From: BRH-c54 sp965284565
Lineage (GTDB): Bacteria; Bacteroidota; Bacteroidia; Flavobacteriales_E; Vicingaceae
NCBI GenBank assembly: GCA_965284565.1
Contig: OZ260100.1
Coordinates: forward strand, 3,286,001 to 3,350,000
Length of the DNA: 64,000 nucleotides
Direction: 5' to 3'
Notes under the pieces: model-generated
Databases searched by the model: none
What the model was told of the DNA's origin: nothing
The model's input: the letters and a program-made list of their open reading frames with translations, nothing else
Program-made: the position numbers and the translations under genes
Part shown: in pieces, positions 44,166-52,764 of the stretch
Numbering within the stretch: position 1 is the first letter of the stretch
Layout of the letters: every line of letters begins with the position of its first letter

Positions 44166-45050
44166 TTACCTATTCAGGGGATGAAACTCGTTTATCAGCT
44201 TCCGTTGCTCTTCTAAATTTTCCCGATAATACCGTTCTGTTGACGATGGCCACTTGTGTCCCGCCATCAGTTGTACGTCTTCCAACGGTATCTTTCGTTC
44301 ATTTAACCAGTTAGCAATAACGCTCATTCTAATCGATTTCGAGTGTAATTTTTTATGTGGGAACAATCCTTTTAGTTGCTCCAACATGGAATGAATACCA
44401 TCTACTGACTCTGGTTTACCTAGCTTAGTAATCATTAGTTTATTGGTAGGCATCGTTTTTCTTAGCAGAAACGGACGTGCATCTTCTAAATACCTGTCCA
44501 CTAACATTACTTGTTTACGGTGCATGGCTAAGGTTCTACCGCTTAGTTTCCTAGATGCTTTAACCCTGATGGTCGCTTCTTCTATATCTATATCTTGAAC
44601 CGTTAACCTAACAATTTCGTCACTGGTTAATCCCTGATAGATTAACAATGAAATGAGTAGTTTGTTACGATGCCCCAGATACCGGTAGCGTTCTTCTCTA
44701 ATTAACAGTAGTTCCAGTTCCTCCATGCTAAACAGTTCCTCGAAGTTGAGCCCTTTCTTTCTGTTGTCTTTAATCTGTAATCTTCGGCAGGGATGGTTGT
44801 TTCTAACTTCTATAGCGATTAAATAATCGTAATATTTTTTGATGGAAGCCAATATTTTTGCTCGATAGGTTCCTGCTGCTCCTTCATCTTTTAGTTGTAA
44901 CAAGTAATCTACAATGTGTTGGTAGGTGTATTTTTCGGCATCGGGATTGGTGCATAAGAATTTAACGATACTGTAGTGATAGCTATCGGCTGATTTAGTG
45001 GTGTGGATCGATTCTAAATACTGCATAAGGGTTTCTGGTGCTTTCTTCAT
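44166..45050 (-). CDS. tyrosine recombinase-like protein with degenerate active site
   Basis: A 294-aa protein with an N-terminal SAM-like core-binding domain (LMQYLESIHTTKSADSYHYS) and a C-terminal catalytic fold. The usual first Arg (GLR) is Thr in YQGLTSDEIVRL, and the HxLRH box is SKSIRMS, so the Arg I and His positions are lost. The second Arg, GHKWPSS and the nucleophile Tyr in STERYY remain. Bacteroidota elements often carry such a second recombinase. It is likely a non-catalytic or half-site partner of the intact recombinase upstream, 11 bp away. Confidence 0.8.
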   Translation of the reverse strand: MKKAPETLMQYLESIHTTKSADSYHYSIVKFLCTNPDAEKYTYQHIVDYLLQLKDEGAAGTYRAKILASIKKYYDYLIAIEVRNNHPCRRLQIKDNRKKGLNFEELFSMEELELLLIREERYRYLGHRNKLLISLLIYQGLTSDEIVRLTVQDIDIEEATIRVKASRKLSGRTLAMHRKQVMLVDRYLEDARPFLLRKTMPTNKLMITKLGKPESVDGIHSMLEQLKGLFPHKKLHSKSIRMSVIANWLNERKIPLEDVQLMAGHKWPSSTERYYRENLEEQRKLINEFHPLNR

Positions 45051-45061
45051 CTGGATTGGTT

Positions 45062-45973
45062 TTATATGATAAACTTATTTTTTTGTTTTCGTCTGGCCAT
45101 GTATAGCGAGGTGGTATCTGTTTCTGAGTGGCCCATAAATTTTCGGATGGCTAACATACCCATCCCCCTATCTACTAAGTGGGTGGCTATACTATGACGT
45201 AAGCTGTGTAAACACACTTTCTTTTCTTGTAATGCTAAACTACCGGTTCTTTCTACTAGTGCTTTTAAGGTTTTGTTCATGTGATCCCCTGATAGTCTAT
45301 TGCCCTTGCTGTTAAGGAAATATGCTCTGGTAGTAGTTCGGGTGCTCCTAACTCGTCCTAAACGCTCCGTATGGGCGTATTCTTGCAAATCGTTGATGAC
45401 AGCATCGCTCATCATCACATCCCTCAGTTTATTTCCCTTCCCTTTGGTAACCACTAACACCCCTTTATGAAATATCAAATCGGCCATACTCAACCGTTCC
45501 ATTTCATTTCTACGAAGCCCACACCCATAAGCGGTACTTAGTATTGCTTTTTCTAATGGGGTTTGAACATGGGCATACAACAGTTGTACTTCTTCTAGTG
45601 TTAGTGATGCTCGCTCCATATTGTTTCTAGGTAAGTTATTGGGAACTACTGGTACTTCTGTGGCGTAGCTGATAATGAGTAGGTGCTCAAAAAACAACCT
45701 TAGGCTAAACAAGTGGTGGTTGATGGTGGATACACTGAGTGCTCCTTCTTTTCTTCTGTTGGGACGTACAATCAAATGCTCCAGGTATTCTTTTACTTTT
45801 GGAGTAGTAATGGCTGCAATGGTAGTAATCCCTTGTTGTTCCATCCATAGGAAGAATTCCTTTAGGTTGGATTGATACATTTTTCCTCCTCCTGTTTTAT
45901 AGTCTTTGGAGCGCACCAGATGATCAAATACGGTGTACAGTTCTTTAAATTCTTTGCTGTATAGTGGTTTCAT
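45062..45973 (-). CDS. tyrosine recombinase/integrase, intact active site
   Basis: A 303-aa recombinase with a core-binding domain (DYKTGGGKMYQSNLKEFFLW) and full catalytic set: Arg I in AYGCGLRRNEMERL, catalytic Lys in VTKGKGNKLR, HSLRHSIATHL (His, Arg II, His) and GHSETDTTSLYMA with the nucleophile Tyr. It is expected to integrate and excise the 44-57 kb element, together with its degenerate partner. It is part of a five-gene minus-strand operon from 49969 down to 44166. Confidence 0.9.
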   Translation of the reverse strand: MKPLYSKEFKELYTVFDHLVRSKDYKTGGGKMYQSNLKEFFLWMEQQGITTIAAITTPKVKEYLEHLIVRPNRRKEGALSVSTINHHLFSLRLFFEHLLIISYATEVPVVPNNLPRNNMERASLTLEEVQLLYAHVQTPLEKAILSTAYGCGLRRNEMERLSMADLIFHKGVLVVTKGKGNKLRDVMMSDAVINDLQEYAHTERLGRVRSTRTTTRAYFLNSKGNRLSGDHMNKTLKALVERTGSLALQEKKVCLHSLRHSIATHLVDRGMGMLAIRKFMGHSETDTTSLYMARRKQKNKFII

Positions 45974-45985
45974 GGCTTACTCTTA

Positions 45986-47776
45986 TTACTGGTTTGTTGA
46001 ACCACTAGCGTCATATAAGTTGCTACCATTCGCTTCTAGTGGTTCAAGTTGTTTTATTTGTTGGGTAAAATGCTCCTTAATCTGATGGCGCATTTTAGCT
46101 ACGTCATCCCAGTAGGTGATCTGGTACTTGTATCCTTTGTTGGAACTTCCTCCACTAACGGCAATGTATTCTAGTGCTTTTAGTTTTTCTATGCAGCGAA
46201 ATACTTGTGTTTTGTTGGTTTGTAAGGCGAGGCGCACTTCTCGTGAACCAAAGGTTTGGGTACTTCCTTTGCTTTGTGTTTTGACATATTGTTTCAACTG
46301 CTCAAAAAATTGTCTGGTGGAGGAATCTAGTTCATCCGTTTTCATATACATCGCTTCTGCAAATAATTCTACTGCTGCTGTTAGATCAGCTATGGTGGTG
46401 ATGATACGCCCTTGTTCATCGGTACTTCGTTGGTATTGGTGTAATAGAGTTACTTGTGTAACTAGGGATTGAAACTGGTTATTGAGCCTCCTGATAGATT
46501 TTACATTTAGGGGCAACAGTACTTTTGCTGCATAGTGGTTGACTACTGGTTTAGTGTACACTTGACGAATGATACACCGTAAAATTTCTTTGGCTTGCTC
46601 TACTTTTTTTTGATTAATCATTCCAGCGGTTAACTGGTTTTGGTGAAGCAGTATTTTTTGTGTCTGCTCGGCTGATTCATCGGTTCCTACCACCACGCTT
46701 CTATTCATGTTATCTTGATATACTTCTGCATTGGTAGTGGCGATGATGCTCGAAAAGTGTGCATCTACTACTTTAACCCCCGTTTTGGAGTTGCCCCACC
46801 GATCTTTCAATGTGGTGCTTAGGCTTAATTCTCCTGCTGATTGCATTTCTCTAAAGGCATATTGTGCATCGGTATCTAATCCATCATAATCTTGAATTAA
46901 TAACAGTTTGTTTTGTAGTTCCCCTTCGCCATAATGATAGAAGGATTTACTGGTAACCCTGGTTAAAGACAATACATCTTCTGGCGGTATGCAGGAGGAT
47001 ATTGTTTTGAGCAAATGACTTTTTCCTGATCCTGATTCTCCTTGTAAAAGAGTATGTAGTGGATAGGGTATTTTGTAACTGGCCGCCATCACAAAGAGGG
47101 ACAACCTTGTTTTTTCTTCGCCTACTACTCCTGCTTGTGCAATTAATGTATCTAAGTGCTGGAACAGTTTAGGATCTTGTAACAGTTCCATTGCTTTTTG
47201 ATAGTGTGCTGGTGTTGCTTGTTTCTTGGTTGTAGTTTTAGTTTGAATTGGGGCGAGTAGTTGATCCCTGTGCTCCTCCAACAAAGTGGTGAAGCTATTC
47301 AAATCTTCTTTTACTGCTGACACTTGATAGTTTTCTAGTGCTTCCAATTCTTCTACTACTGTGCGTAAGTGATCTTTCTTATACAAATCAACTCGGTAGC
47401 GGTGCTTCCGTTTACTATACTTATCTTCTACTACTAGCAGTATTTCCAGTACTTTTTGGTCGTTGGACAGGTTTCCTTTAGCATGGTAGATGGCTTCGCT
47501 TCCTTTGTATTGGGTGTGTTGGTCGCTGATAACTTGGAAATTAGATGTTGTTTCTTCTTCTGGTGCTAATGCAGGGATAGAAATGGGTAGTACCTCATTG
47601 GGTACAACTGGTGTCAGTACTTCTTGTGGTTGGTGATGCAGTAATTCATCTAAAGTGGTGATGTTACCTGCTACTAATAGGTTGTTGATAGATTTACCGT
47701 TTGGTAAATCTACTATATTAACCTTTAGGCTCGGCTTGATTGCCTTGATCTTTTTGTTGATGCTTGCTGCTGTCAT
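45986..47776 (-). CDS. AAA+ ATPase/helicase with N-terminal TOPRIM remnant
   Basis: 596 aa. Residues ~15-45 (LKVNIVDLPNGKSINNLLVA) match the end of a primase TOPRIM domain whose first half is in the adjacent gene. The AAA+ core has Walker A LLQGESGSGKSHLL (about residue 245), a Walker B-like LLLIQDYDGL and a sensor IIATTNAEV. This is an MCM/primase-helicase-like arrangement of mobile elements. The C-terminal ~120 residues look like a winged helix (SREVRLALQTNKTQVFRCIE), probably DNA binding. It likely loads at, or unwinds, the element's origin. Confidence 0.75.
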   Translation of the reverse strand: MTAASINKKIKAIKPSLKVNIVDLPNGKSINNLLVAGNITTLDELLHHQPQEVLTPVVPNEVLPISIPALAPEEETTSNFQVISDQHTQYKGSEAIYHAKGNLSNDQKVLEILLVVEDKYSKRKHRYRVDLYKKDHLRTVVEELEALENYQVSAVKEDLNSFTTLLEEHRDQLLAPIQTKTTTKKQATPAHYQKAMELLQDPKLFQHLDTLIAQAGVVGEEKTRLSLFVMAASYKIPYPLHTLLQGESGSGKSHLLKTISSCIPPEDVLSLTRVTSKSFYHYGEGELQNKLLLIQDYDGLDTDAQYAFREMQSAGELSLSTTLKDRWGNSKTGVKVVDAHFSSIIATTNAEVYQDNMNRSVVVGTDESAEQTQKILLHQNQLTAGMINQKKVEQAKEILRCIIRQVYTKPVVNHYAAKVLLPLNVKSIRRLNNQFQSLVTQVTLLHQYQRSTDEQGRIITTIADLTAAVELFAEAMYMKTDELDSSTRQFFEQLKQYVKTQSKGSTQTFGSREVRLALQTNKTQVFRCIEKLKALEYIAVSGGSSNKGYKYQITYWDDVAKMRHQIKEHFTQQIKQLEPLEANGSNLYDASGSTNQ

Positions 47777-47780
47777 TTTC

Positions 47781-48464
47781 TTAGTTTTTGATAAGGATTA
47801 CTTCTTCTAACATTTCTAAATCCTGTATTATGCTACTGTGTTGGGGTAACCATTTGCCATCGTGTAAGGCGATAACCGCTTCTCTACTATCCAATACATT
47901 CGCTTGAATAATACTTGCTGCATCCATTAATGTGGATGTGATGTATAAACGTCTGGTTAGTGGTGGTGGATAACAGGGATAAATTCCTAAGTTATTTAGG
48001 TATTCTTCTGGTGCTGCTGCCATTTTTATTCTGATGGCGAACAGGTTTACTATTTTTCCTGCTACATCTTTTAGTGGAAATACCACACTATAAGTTCCAA
48101 AGCAGGTATAGGCTTTTCGATCCACATGGTTCACCGGGGCATCACTTGGGGTTAATATACCTAGCTCAATATAGGGTTGACGCCAAGCATCATCTTTTCT
48201 ATGGTGGAACTGTCCACTACAAAACCCAATATTGAGTTGTTGGTAATCCAATCCCTTATCTTCTAAGTATTGCTTGGGCTTCACTGCTTTTATGGAACGT
48301 ATGCCTGTATTAAAAGACTCCCATAAGCGTTGTAAATGCTGTTGTTGCTCTGGCAATAGGTTATTTGTTGATTGCATCTTTGCTGTTTTTATTGGCGCAG
48401 TATAGCCAATCCGTTTGAGTGGGGATACCCATTGGGTCTTATTTTTACTAACGATGTTGCTCAT
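47781..48464 (-). CDS. DnaG-type primase N-part with degenerate TOPRIM
   Basis: A 227-aa protein. The middle resembles the catalytic core of DnaG (FGTYSVVFPLKDVAGKIVNLFAIRI). It then enters a TOPRIM fold at RRLYITSTLMDAASII, where the catalytic Glu (normally YITEG) is Ser/Thr. It stops after LEEVILIKN, where DxD should be. The rest of the TOPRIM continues in the next gene, 4 bp away in another frame. No CHC2 zinc finger is visible. The split and the lost acidic residues suggest a non-catalytic or specialised priming factor. Confidence 0.65.
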   Translation of the reverse strand: MSNIVSKNKTQWVSPLKRIGYTAPIKTAKMQSTNNLLPEQQQHLQRLWESFNTGIRSIKAVKPKQYLEDKGLDYQQLNIGFCSGQFHHRKDDAWRQPYIELGILTPSDAPVNHVDRKAYTCFGTYSVVFPLKDVAGKIVNLFAIRIKMAAAPEEYLNNLGIYPCYPPPLTRRLYITSTLMDAASIIQANVLDSREAVIALHDGKWLPQHSSIIQDLEMLEEVILIKN

Positions 48465-48526
48465 AATAGGTATTGTATATTGTTCGTAATTCGTTTCATT
48501 TTATGCTCCATTTTTGAGGTGTTATA

Positions 48527-49969
48527 TTATATGTTGGTCTCTCCAAGTCCTGTTACACGTAGCTTGGGTGGTTTGATTCCTAGCTCCAGAAAGGCGTTTT
48601 GTATGATTTTCAACGCACGGTCTTTATCGTTAATACTTAGTATGAAGCTATCATGGATCGTTGTCGATGCTATACCCTCAGATTGAAATAGTGGGATTAT
48701 AACTTGATACACGAGGTAGGCTTCCATCACTTGCAGCATTACCGAAGGGGTGCTTCTCATTAAACCCTTCTCCCCATTAGCTCTTGGAGTGTGCTTAATA
48801 AATGATAATATTTTTTCTGGTGTTCGCTTCAGTTCCACTAGTGCTTGATGTACATTAGGGTATTCGGTTTTAAACAGTAATTCCGTTTTGAATCGCTCCT
48901 CGTGTTCTGGTGTTCCTTTTTTGAAGTGGTTCGCTGAATCACCATACATAATATGGTGAAACACTAGTTCTTTAGCTGCTTGCTTCTGTCCCTTGGTGTA
49001 CGGATCTCCCAATTCTTTGATAACTCCTGTGACGTATAACCAGTTGGGGATGAACTCGCCCATGCAACATACGTGGTGAAGCCGCTTCACATCGTTACAG
49101 TTGCTATATTTTTGCAGTACTCGCTCGTAAACTGGTTTAAACTCTGGTGCAAACTCGATAAAAATTTCCGGGTTCAGTAAACAGCTACTTAATACCCATG
49201 GGTGACTATTAACAAAGTCTAACTCCACCAATGGTTCACCGTCAGGATGCACCAAATAATTTCGTAATTCCGATGGTAGATTACAAAGGTGATGGTAGAG
49301 TCTTTTCGTTAGCTTATCAAATTTTACGTGACGGTTGTATCCTCCGGCATAAGTTTCAGCGATACTGTACAGAGTTTCTTTTGGATCAGGTAGTTTACCA
49401 CTATTCAAGTCTTGCTCTATGGCTTCAATATCTAGTACTAATGAGTCCGTGAACGTCATTATTTTACCGAACATTGGCTTTATACGACTAATGCTTTTTA
49501 GCTTGTTAGGGTATTGGTTATCGAACATTTTTTTGATGACATTAATTACTACAGGTGTTTCGATACGCTCTCTTCGGTAGGTTCTACCTCCGGCTATTTT
49601 AGCTTGGTGTGTAAGCCATGGATGTATCCGGTATTCTTTTGCTCGTCCGGGACGATAATGCTCGGTTCCTGTTGTTGGATGTGCGTTAACTTGTATAATG
49701 TTGTTTGAAATGAGTGTCGATAGCACTTGCTTGTAAGTTCCTTTTCCTATTAGTTGGAGCTTCTTCGCTTCCAGAAAACAGTACCGCTCTTTACGATCTA
49801 GGTATGGTGCATACTTGGGATTGTTAACCATATAAATGTGGTATTGCACAAACATCAGTTGCAACATTGCTCGTGCCCTATCCGCTTGTATCTTTTGTGG
49901 AAACAACTGGTCCAAGTCAACACAGTACAGTGGTATCATGGCTGTTATGTAAGGTTTTAAGGTCTCCAT
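48527..49969 (-). CDS. divergent palm-domain polymerase (family A/T7-RNAP-like)
   Basis: A 480-aa protein without an exonuclease domain. Three motifs fit the polymerase A / single-subunit RNA polymerase superfamily: motif A LVELDFVNSHPWVLSS (about residue 247, catalytic Asp), motif B KQAAKELVFHHIMYGDS (about 330, Lys and Tyr-Gly), and motif C ASTTIHDSFILS (about 436, His-Asp; compare T7 RNAP IHDSF). The first 200 residues are helical. It heads the minus-strand operon with primase, ATPase and recombinases. It may be a primase, RNA polymerase or replicative polymerase. Assignment is by motif only. Confidence 0.6.
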   Translation of the reverse strand: METLKPYITAMIPLYCVDLDQLFPQKIQADRARAMLQLMFVQYHIYMVNNPKYAPYLDRKERYCFLEAKKLQLIGKGTYKQVLSTLISNNIIQVNAHPTTGTEHYRPGRAKEYRIHPWLTHQAKIAGGRTYRRERIETPVVINVIKKMFDNQYPNKLKSISRIKPMFGKIMTFTDSLVLDIEAIEQDLNSGKLPDPKETLYSIAETYAGGYNRHVKFDKLTKRLYHHLCNLPSELRNYLVHPDGEPLVELDFVNSHPWVLSSCLLNPEIFIEFAPEFKPVYERVLQKYSNCNDVKRLHHVCCMGEFIPNWLYVTGVIKELGDPYTKGQKQAAKELVFHHIMYGDSANHFKKGTPEHEERFKTELLFKTEYPNVHQALVELKRTPEKILSFIKHTPRANGEKGLMRSTPSVMLQVMEAYLVYQVIIPLFQSEGIASTTIHDSFILSINDKDRALKIIQNAFLELGIKPPKLRVTGLGETNI

Positions 49970-50406
49970 AAGTCCATTTTAGTGCTGAAAGAAAAGGTAG
50001 TGGTACCTAGGTCCATATCACCAAAGACCAACATAATGGTAGTGGGGAGGGATTTTAAACCTTTTATATTTTTAAAGAATTTTAAATTCCCAAAAGGAAA
50101 ACTTAACAATGCGTAGCTGACGCATCGTAAAACCGTAAAGTGGAAAGTGTGGTGTGGTGTATAAGGGGTGTTTAAACCTCCTAAACCTAGATTATCACAA
50201 TAGCTATATCGCTGTAAACCGCATACACGCTCCTGTTTAGAGCATAAACCAAGTTTAATGAGCCCGAGCACTAACTCTAGCGCCTTTATATATGTTGTAG
50301 GTTTTTTACTCCTTATATTCATCCGAAACTGATTTAATTAAAAATCAAAGTTCAGAGTAAGGGGTGGAAATTGGGTTAGCTTAACATTGTGGTAAGTTTC
50401 GAAAAG
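49970..50406. other. regulatory intergenic stretch before the polymerase operon
   Basis: A 437-bp interval. A minus-strand open frame covers 49957-50322 but its composition and odd sequence make it unlikely to be a gene. It contains a hairpin at 50109-50125 (ATGCGT / ACGCAT) and one copy of the 22-bp repeat at 50374-50395. It probably holds the leader and promoter of the 49969 operon. I see nothing else. Confidence 0.4.
50374..50395 (+). repeat. 22-bp inverted repeat, left copy
   Basis: Starts GGTTAGCTTAAC and ends TTGTGGTAA. It is a perfect reverse complement of 51548-51569, and the two copies bracket the 364-aa gene. The GTTA-N3-TAAC part is itself palindromic, like an operator half. Confidence 0.85.
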
Positions 50407-51501
50407 CTAATATTGTTTACGTTTAAAAATTAGTCCTCCTTCTATTGGATCGTTAAGGTAATTTTCTACAACACTTTCTTTCCATACTCCTCCATCTGCA
50501 CCTGAAGGCATAATCATGAACTGTTGTAGAATTTTGGCAATACGTCTTATTTCCCCTCCGCGCTCTTTATTTGCAAATACCTCAATAAAAATGGACTTTG
50601 GATTTTTTACTAGAGGTGATATTGCGCTTTTGAACCCATCTCTGTCAGCCTTCCAAATTAATAGCTCAGGGATTACAAATGGCTTTTTATCCATCTTAAT
50701 TTTACCATTAGATGTGTTAACATCCATTCTAGATTTAGGTGGTTTAATTTCTTCAAATACCATCTTTAGTATACTCATTATTTTCTCTGGGTTATCTTCT
50801 CCTGATACAAGTCCAATAGCACCTTGCTCGATTAGCTCTTTAAAACCATCCTCCAAAGCTTCTACATCAGCATTCCACCTGAGTCGATGATCTACTACGA
50901 ATTCTTTTTGCTGAGATTGGAGCCTACCATCTCTTTCTAATTCGTTAATTCGTTTCTTGTATTGTTTAACTAGTTTTGAGTTTTGATAATTAAAAATATC
51001 TAACATATTGTTTACTAACTCCATGTACTTAGTTAAATCTGGATCTAGTTTCAAATCTGGACCTATTTTTATTTTAGACTCTTGTAGTTGTTTATTATAT
51101 GTAATGACTCTAGATGTTATTGCTGTTTTAGTCAACTTCTTTTGTAGGGTTGCATACTGATCTTCTTGTTGCTTCATTATTAATTTACACGTTTTTTCTC
51201 CCTCAACCTTTATCCAACCTGTTAGTTCTTCAGTCATTTGATTAAGGTGCGTTCTAACATTCCTAAGAATAAAACTCTGCCATTCTTTTTGAACAGAACT
51301 GTCACTCATTTTTATAACATCAGATACGCTTAACCGCTCCTTAATTGATCCCGACTCATCGAAGCAAACTAATGCTTCATTAGAAATATCCTCTACGTGC
51401 ATATCAATTATGCCTTGTACTGTAGCTATCATCTTTATTTCACCGAATGCAGCCATAAATTCAATAGCTGTTTTCGTTTTAGGGTATTTTTCTTCTAACA
51501 T
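50407..51501 (-). CDS. hypothetical coiled-coil protein between inverted repeats
   Basis: A 364-aa soluble protein, mostly helical. A coiled coil at about residues 100-215 (QQEDQYATLQKKLTKTA, KLVKQYKKRINELERDG) is followed by a C-terminal domain with IFIEVFANKERGGEIRRIAKIL. No family is recognised. It is transcribed away from the plus-strand replication operon and lies entirely between two perfect 22-bp inverted repeats. Within a replication element it could be a partition, copy-control or accessory replication protein; this is speculation. Confidence 0.6.
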   Translation of the reverse strand: MLEEKYPKTKTAIEFMAAFGEIKMIATVQGIIDMHVEDISNEALVCFDESGSIKERLSVSDVIKMSDSSVQKEWQSFILRNVRTHLNQMTEELTGWIKVEGEKTCKLIMKQQEDQYATLQKKLTKTAITSRVITYNKQLQESKIKIGPDLKLDPDLTKYMELVNNMLDIFNYQNSKLVKQYKKRINELERDGRLQSQQKEFVVDHRLRWNADVEALEDGFKELIEQGAIGLVSGEDNPEKIMSILKMVFEEIKPPKSRMDVNTSNGKIKMDKKPFVIPELLIWKADRDGFKSAISPLVKNPKSIFIEVFANKERGGEIRRIAKILQQFMIMPSGADGGVWKESVVENYLNDPIEGGLIFKRKQY

Positions 51502-51547
51502 ATTATCTATTGTATTTGACCTCTAAATTACACTTTTTTTCAAAAGT

Positions 51548-51569
51548 TTACCACAATGTTAAGCTAACC
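51548..51569 (-). repeat. 22-bp inverted repeat, right copy
   Basis: A perfect reverse complement of 50374-50395, placed in the divergent intergenic region between the 364-aa gene (start 51501) and the plus-strand gene at 51647. In plus-strand orientation it is followed immediately by TACTTTG, a promoter-like sequence, 78 bp before the ATG at 51647. Confidence 0.85.
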
Positions 51570-51646
51570 TACTTTGTTGCATATCGGTCTTTCCTTTGCC
51601 CTAGTTTTCTGATAAACAGGAAGCATAACTCCATAAAACTAAAAAG

Positions 51647-52273
51647 ATGGAAGACTTTAAAAAAGAGGTTTTAACCTCACAAGAAAATGCCGCTACATTA
51701 AGTAGTGTGCAAGAAACCGCTGGTATTGCAGAAGCTGATGTTGATGCTACTAGTAAAGAAGTATCTACGGATACTGACGGGGACGAAACCCCACAAGAAG
51801 ATGTAACTGCAATAAGCAGCTCACCTCAAACTACTGGTTTTGCTGCTGCTATTGCTGCTGCAACTAGTGGAGAAGTCGCTTCTGACGAAGACACCTATTC
51901 TCCATTAAAAGCTTGCAGCGGTGCTAAATTTTCTCCGAGTACGGACGAAAATAGAGCTGTTAAAATCCACAGTCCACTAAAAGGTGCAGATGGAAAACTA
52001 GATATGGGGCGTACTGGTAGTAGCGACTCACAAGGTGGTTTCATTAACCATGGTGACGTAGCTGCTAATTTCGGTTTGGATGTTACTAAACTTAAGAAGC
52101 TCACCCAAGCAAGTTTAGTGCTAGCCAACGGTAAAACGTTAGTGGGCTACGTATCCATAACGGCAAGCCGTAAAGGTTTTTACTTTCCCAAGAAGTTAGC
52201 AGAACAAACGCTGACGCTTCCACCGAGTGGTCACCGTCTACCAATTAGGGTTAAAACTTTAATCATTGGTTAA
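51647..52273 (+). CDS. hypothetical protein with disordered acidic N-terminus
   Basis: A 208-aa protein and first gene of the plus-strand replication set. Residues 1-110 are Thr/Ser/Asp/Glu/Ala-rich and probably disordered. The C-terminal ~95 residues look folded (INHGDVAANFGLDVTKLKKL, KTLVGYVSITASRKGFYFPK). The gene has its own terminator, so it is likely made in quantity. No family is recognised. A DNA-processing scaffold or structural role is guesswork. Confidence 0.6.
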   Translation: MEDFKKEVLTSQENAATLSSVQETAGIAEADVDATSKEVSTDTDGDETPQEDVTAISSSPQTTGFAAAIAAATSGEVASDEDTYSPLKACSGAKFSPSTDENRAVKIHSPLKGADGKLDMGRTGSSDSQGGFINHGDVAANFGLDVTKLKKLTQASLVLANGKTLVGYVSITASRKGFYFPKKLAEQTLTLPPSGHRLPIRVKTLIIG

Positions 52274-52278
52274 TCTAA

Positions 52279-52314
52279 AGAGAGTGCTCCAACAGAGGAG
52301 CACTCTTATTTTTC
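52279..52314 (+). terminator. rho-independent terminator after the 208-aa gene
   Basis: AGAGTGCTCC / GGAGCACTCT with a 6-nt loop is followed by TATTTTTC. It starts 5 bp past the stop codon and separates this gene from the DUF3127 gene. Confidence 0.85.
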
Positions 52315-52333
52315 TAAATTAATACACAATAAG

Positions 52334-52711
52334 ATGACATATACAACAGAAGGTAAAATATTTCTAATTGGAAATATTACAACAATTAACAACAGCCTCA
52401 AAAAACGTGAGGTGGTTATCGTTAGAAATGACGGTGGCGATAGTGCTTACCCCAACATGGTGTTGGAACTACTTAATGCTGATACCGCTAAAACTGACGG
52501 GCTTAAAGTGGGCGACCACGTGTCTGTTTCGTTTGCTATACACGGCAGAGCATACAATCCTCCAAAGGGAGGTGGCACAAGGTACTTCAACAACATTAGG
52601 CTCCTAGACATTGAGCTTACACCTAATGGTGATGGTGGTGAAGGTACAGTCTCAGGTTCTCTAACTCCTGAACCCGTAACGGCTTTTGACGACATGCCAG
52701 ATATTAATTAA
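52334..52711 (+). CDS. DUF3127-like OB-fold single-strand DNA-binding protein
   Basis: A 125-aa protein with the DUF3127 pattern: GKIFLIGNITTINN, KKREVVIVRND, YPNMVLELLNAD, GLKVGDHVSVSFAIHGR and YFNNIRLLDIEL. This is an OB-fold similar to SSB. The C-terminus is acidic (AFDDMPDIN), like the SSB tip that recruits partners. It is flanked by terminators on both sides, so it forms its own small transcript or a highly expressed unit. It presumably coats single-stranded DNA during replication of the element. Confidence 0.75.
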   Translation: MTYTTEGKIFLIGNITTINNSLKKREVVIVRNDGGDSAYPNMVLELLNADTAKTDGLKVGDHVSVSFAIHGRAYNPPKGGGTRYFNNIRLLDIELTPNGDGGEGTVSGSLTPEPVTAFDDMPDIN

Positions 52712-52716
52712 CCCAC

Positions 52717-52751
52717 ATGGTCCAGCTACTGATTAGAAGCTGGACCATTTT
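52717..52751 (+). terminator. rho-independent terminator after the DUF3127 gene
   Basis: An 11-bp perfect stem ATGGTCCAGCT / AGCTGGACCAT with a 10-nt loop, then TT and a short AT tract. It overlaps an upstream in-frame ATG of the next gene, which argues for the later start at 52765. Confidence 0.75.
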
Positions 52752-52764
52752 ACACTTAGAAATT

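Noticed and set aside
47771..47790. Programmed -1 frameshift joining the two TOPRIM halves
   Set aside because: The AAAAAC before the stop is preceded by C, not fitting the classical slippery heptamer, and the second gene has its own ATG; left as a question only.
49957..50322. 121-aa open frame on the minus strand before the polymerase operon
   Set aside because: Odd composition, no recognisable domain, overlaps a likely leader region with a hairpin; treated as non-coding.
52717..52764. Earlier in-frame start for the SF3 helicase
   Set aside because: It lies inside a strong terminator hairpin; the ATG at 52765 is a better start.
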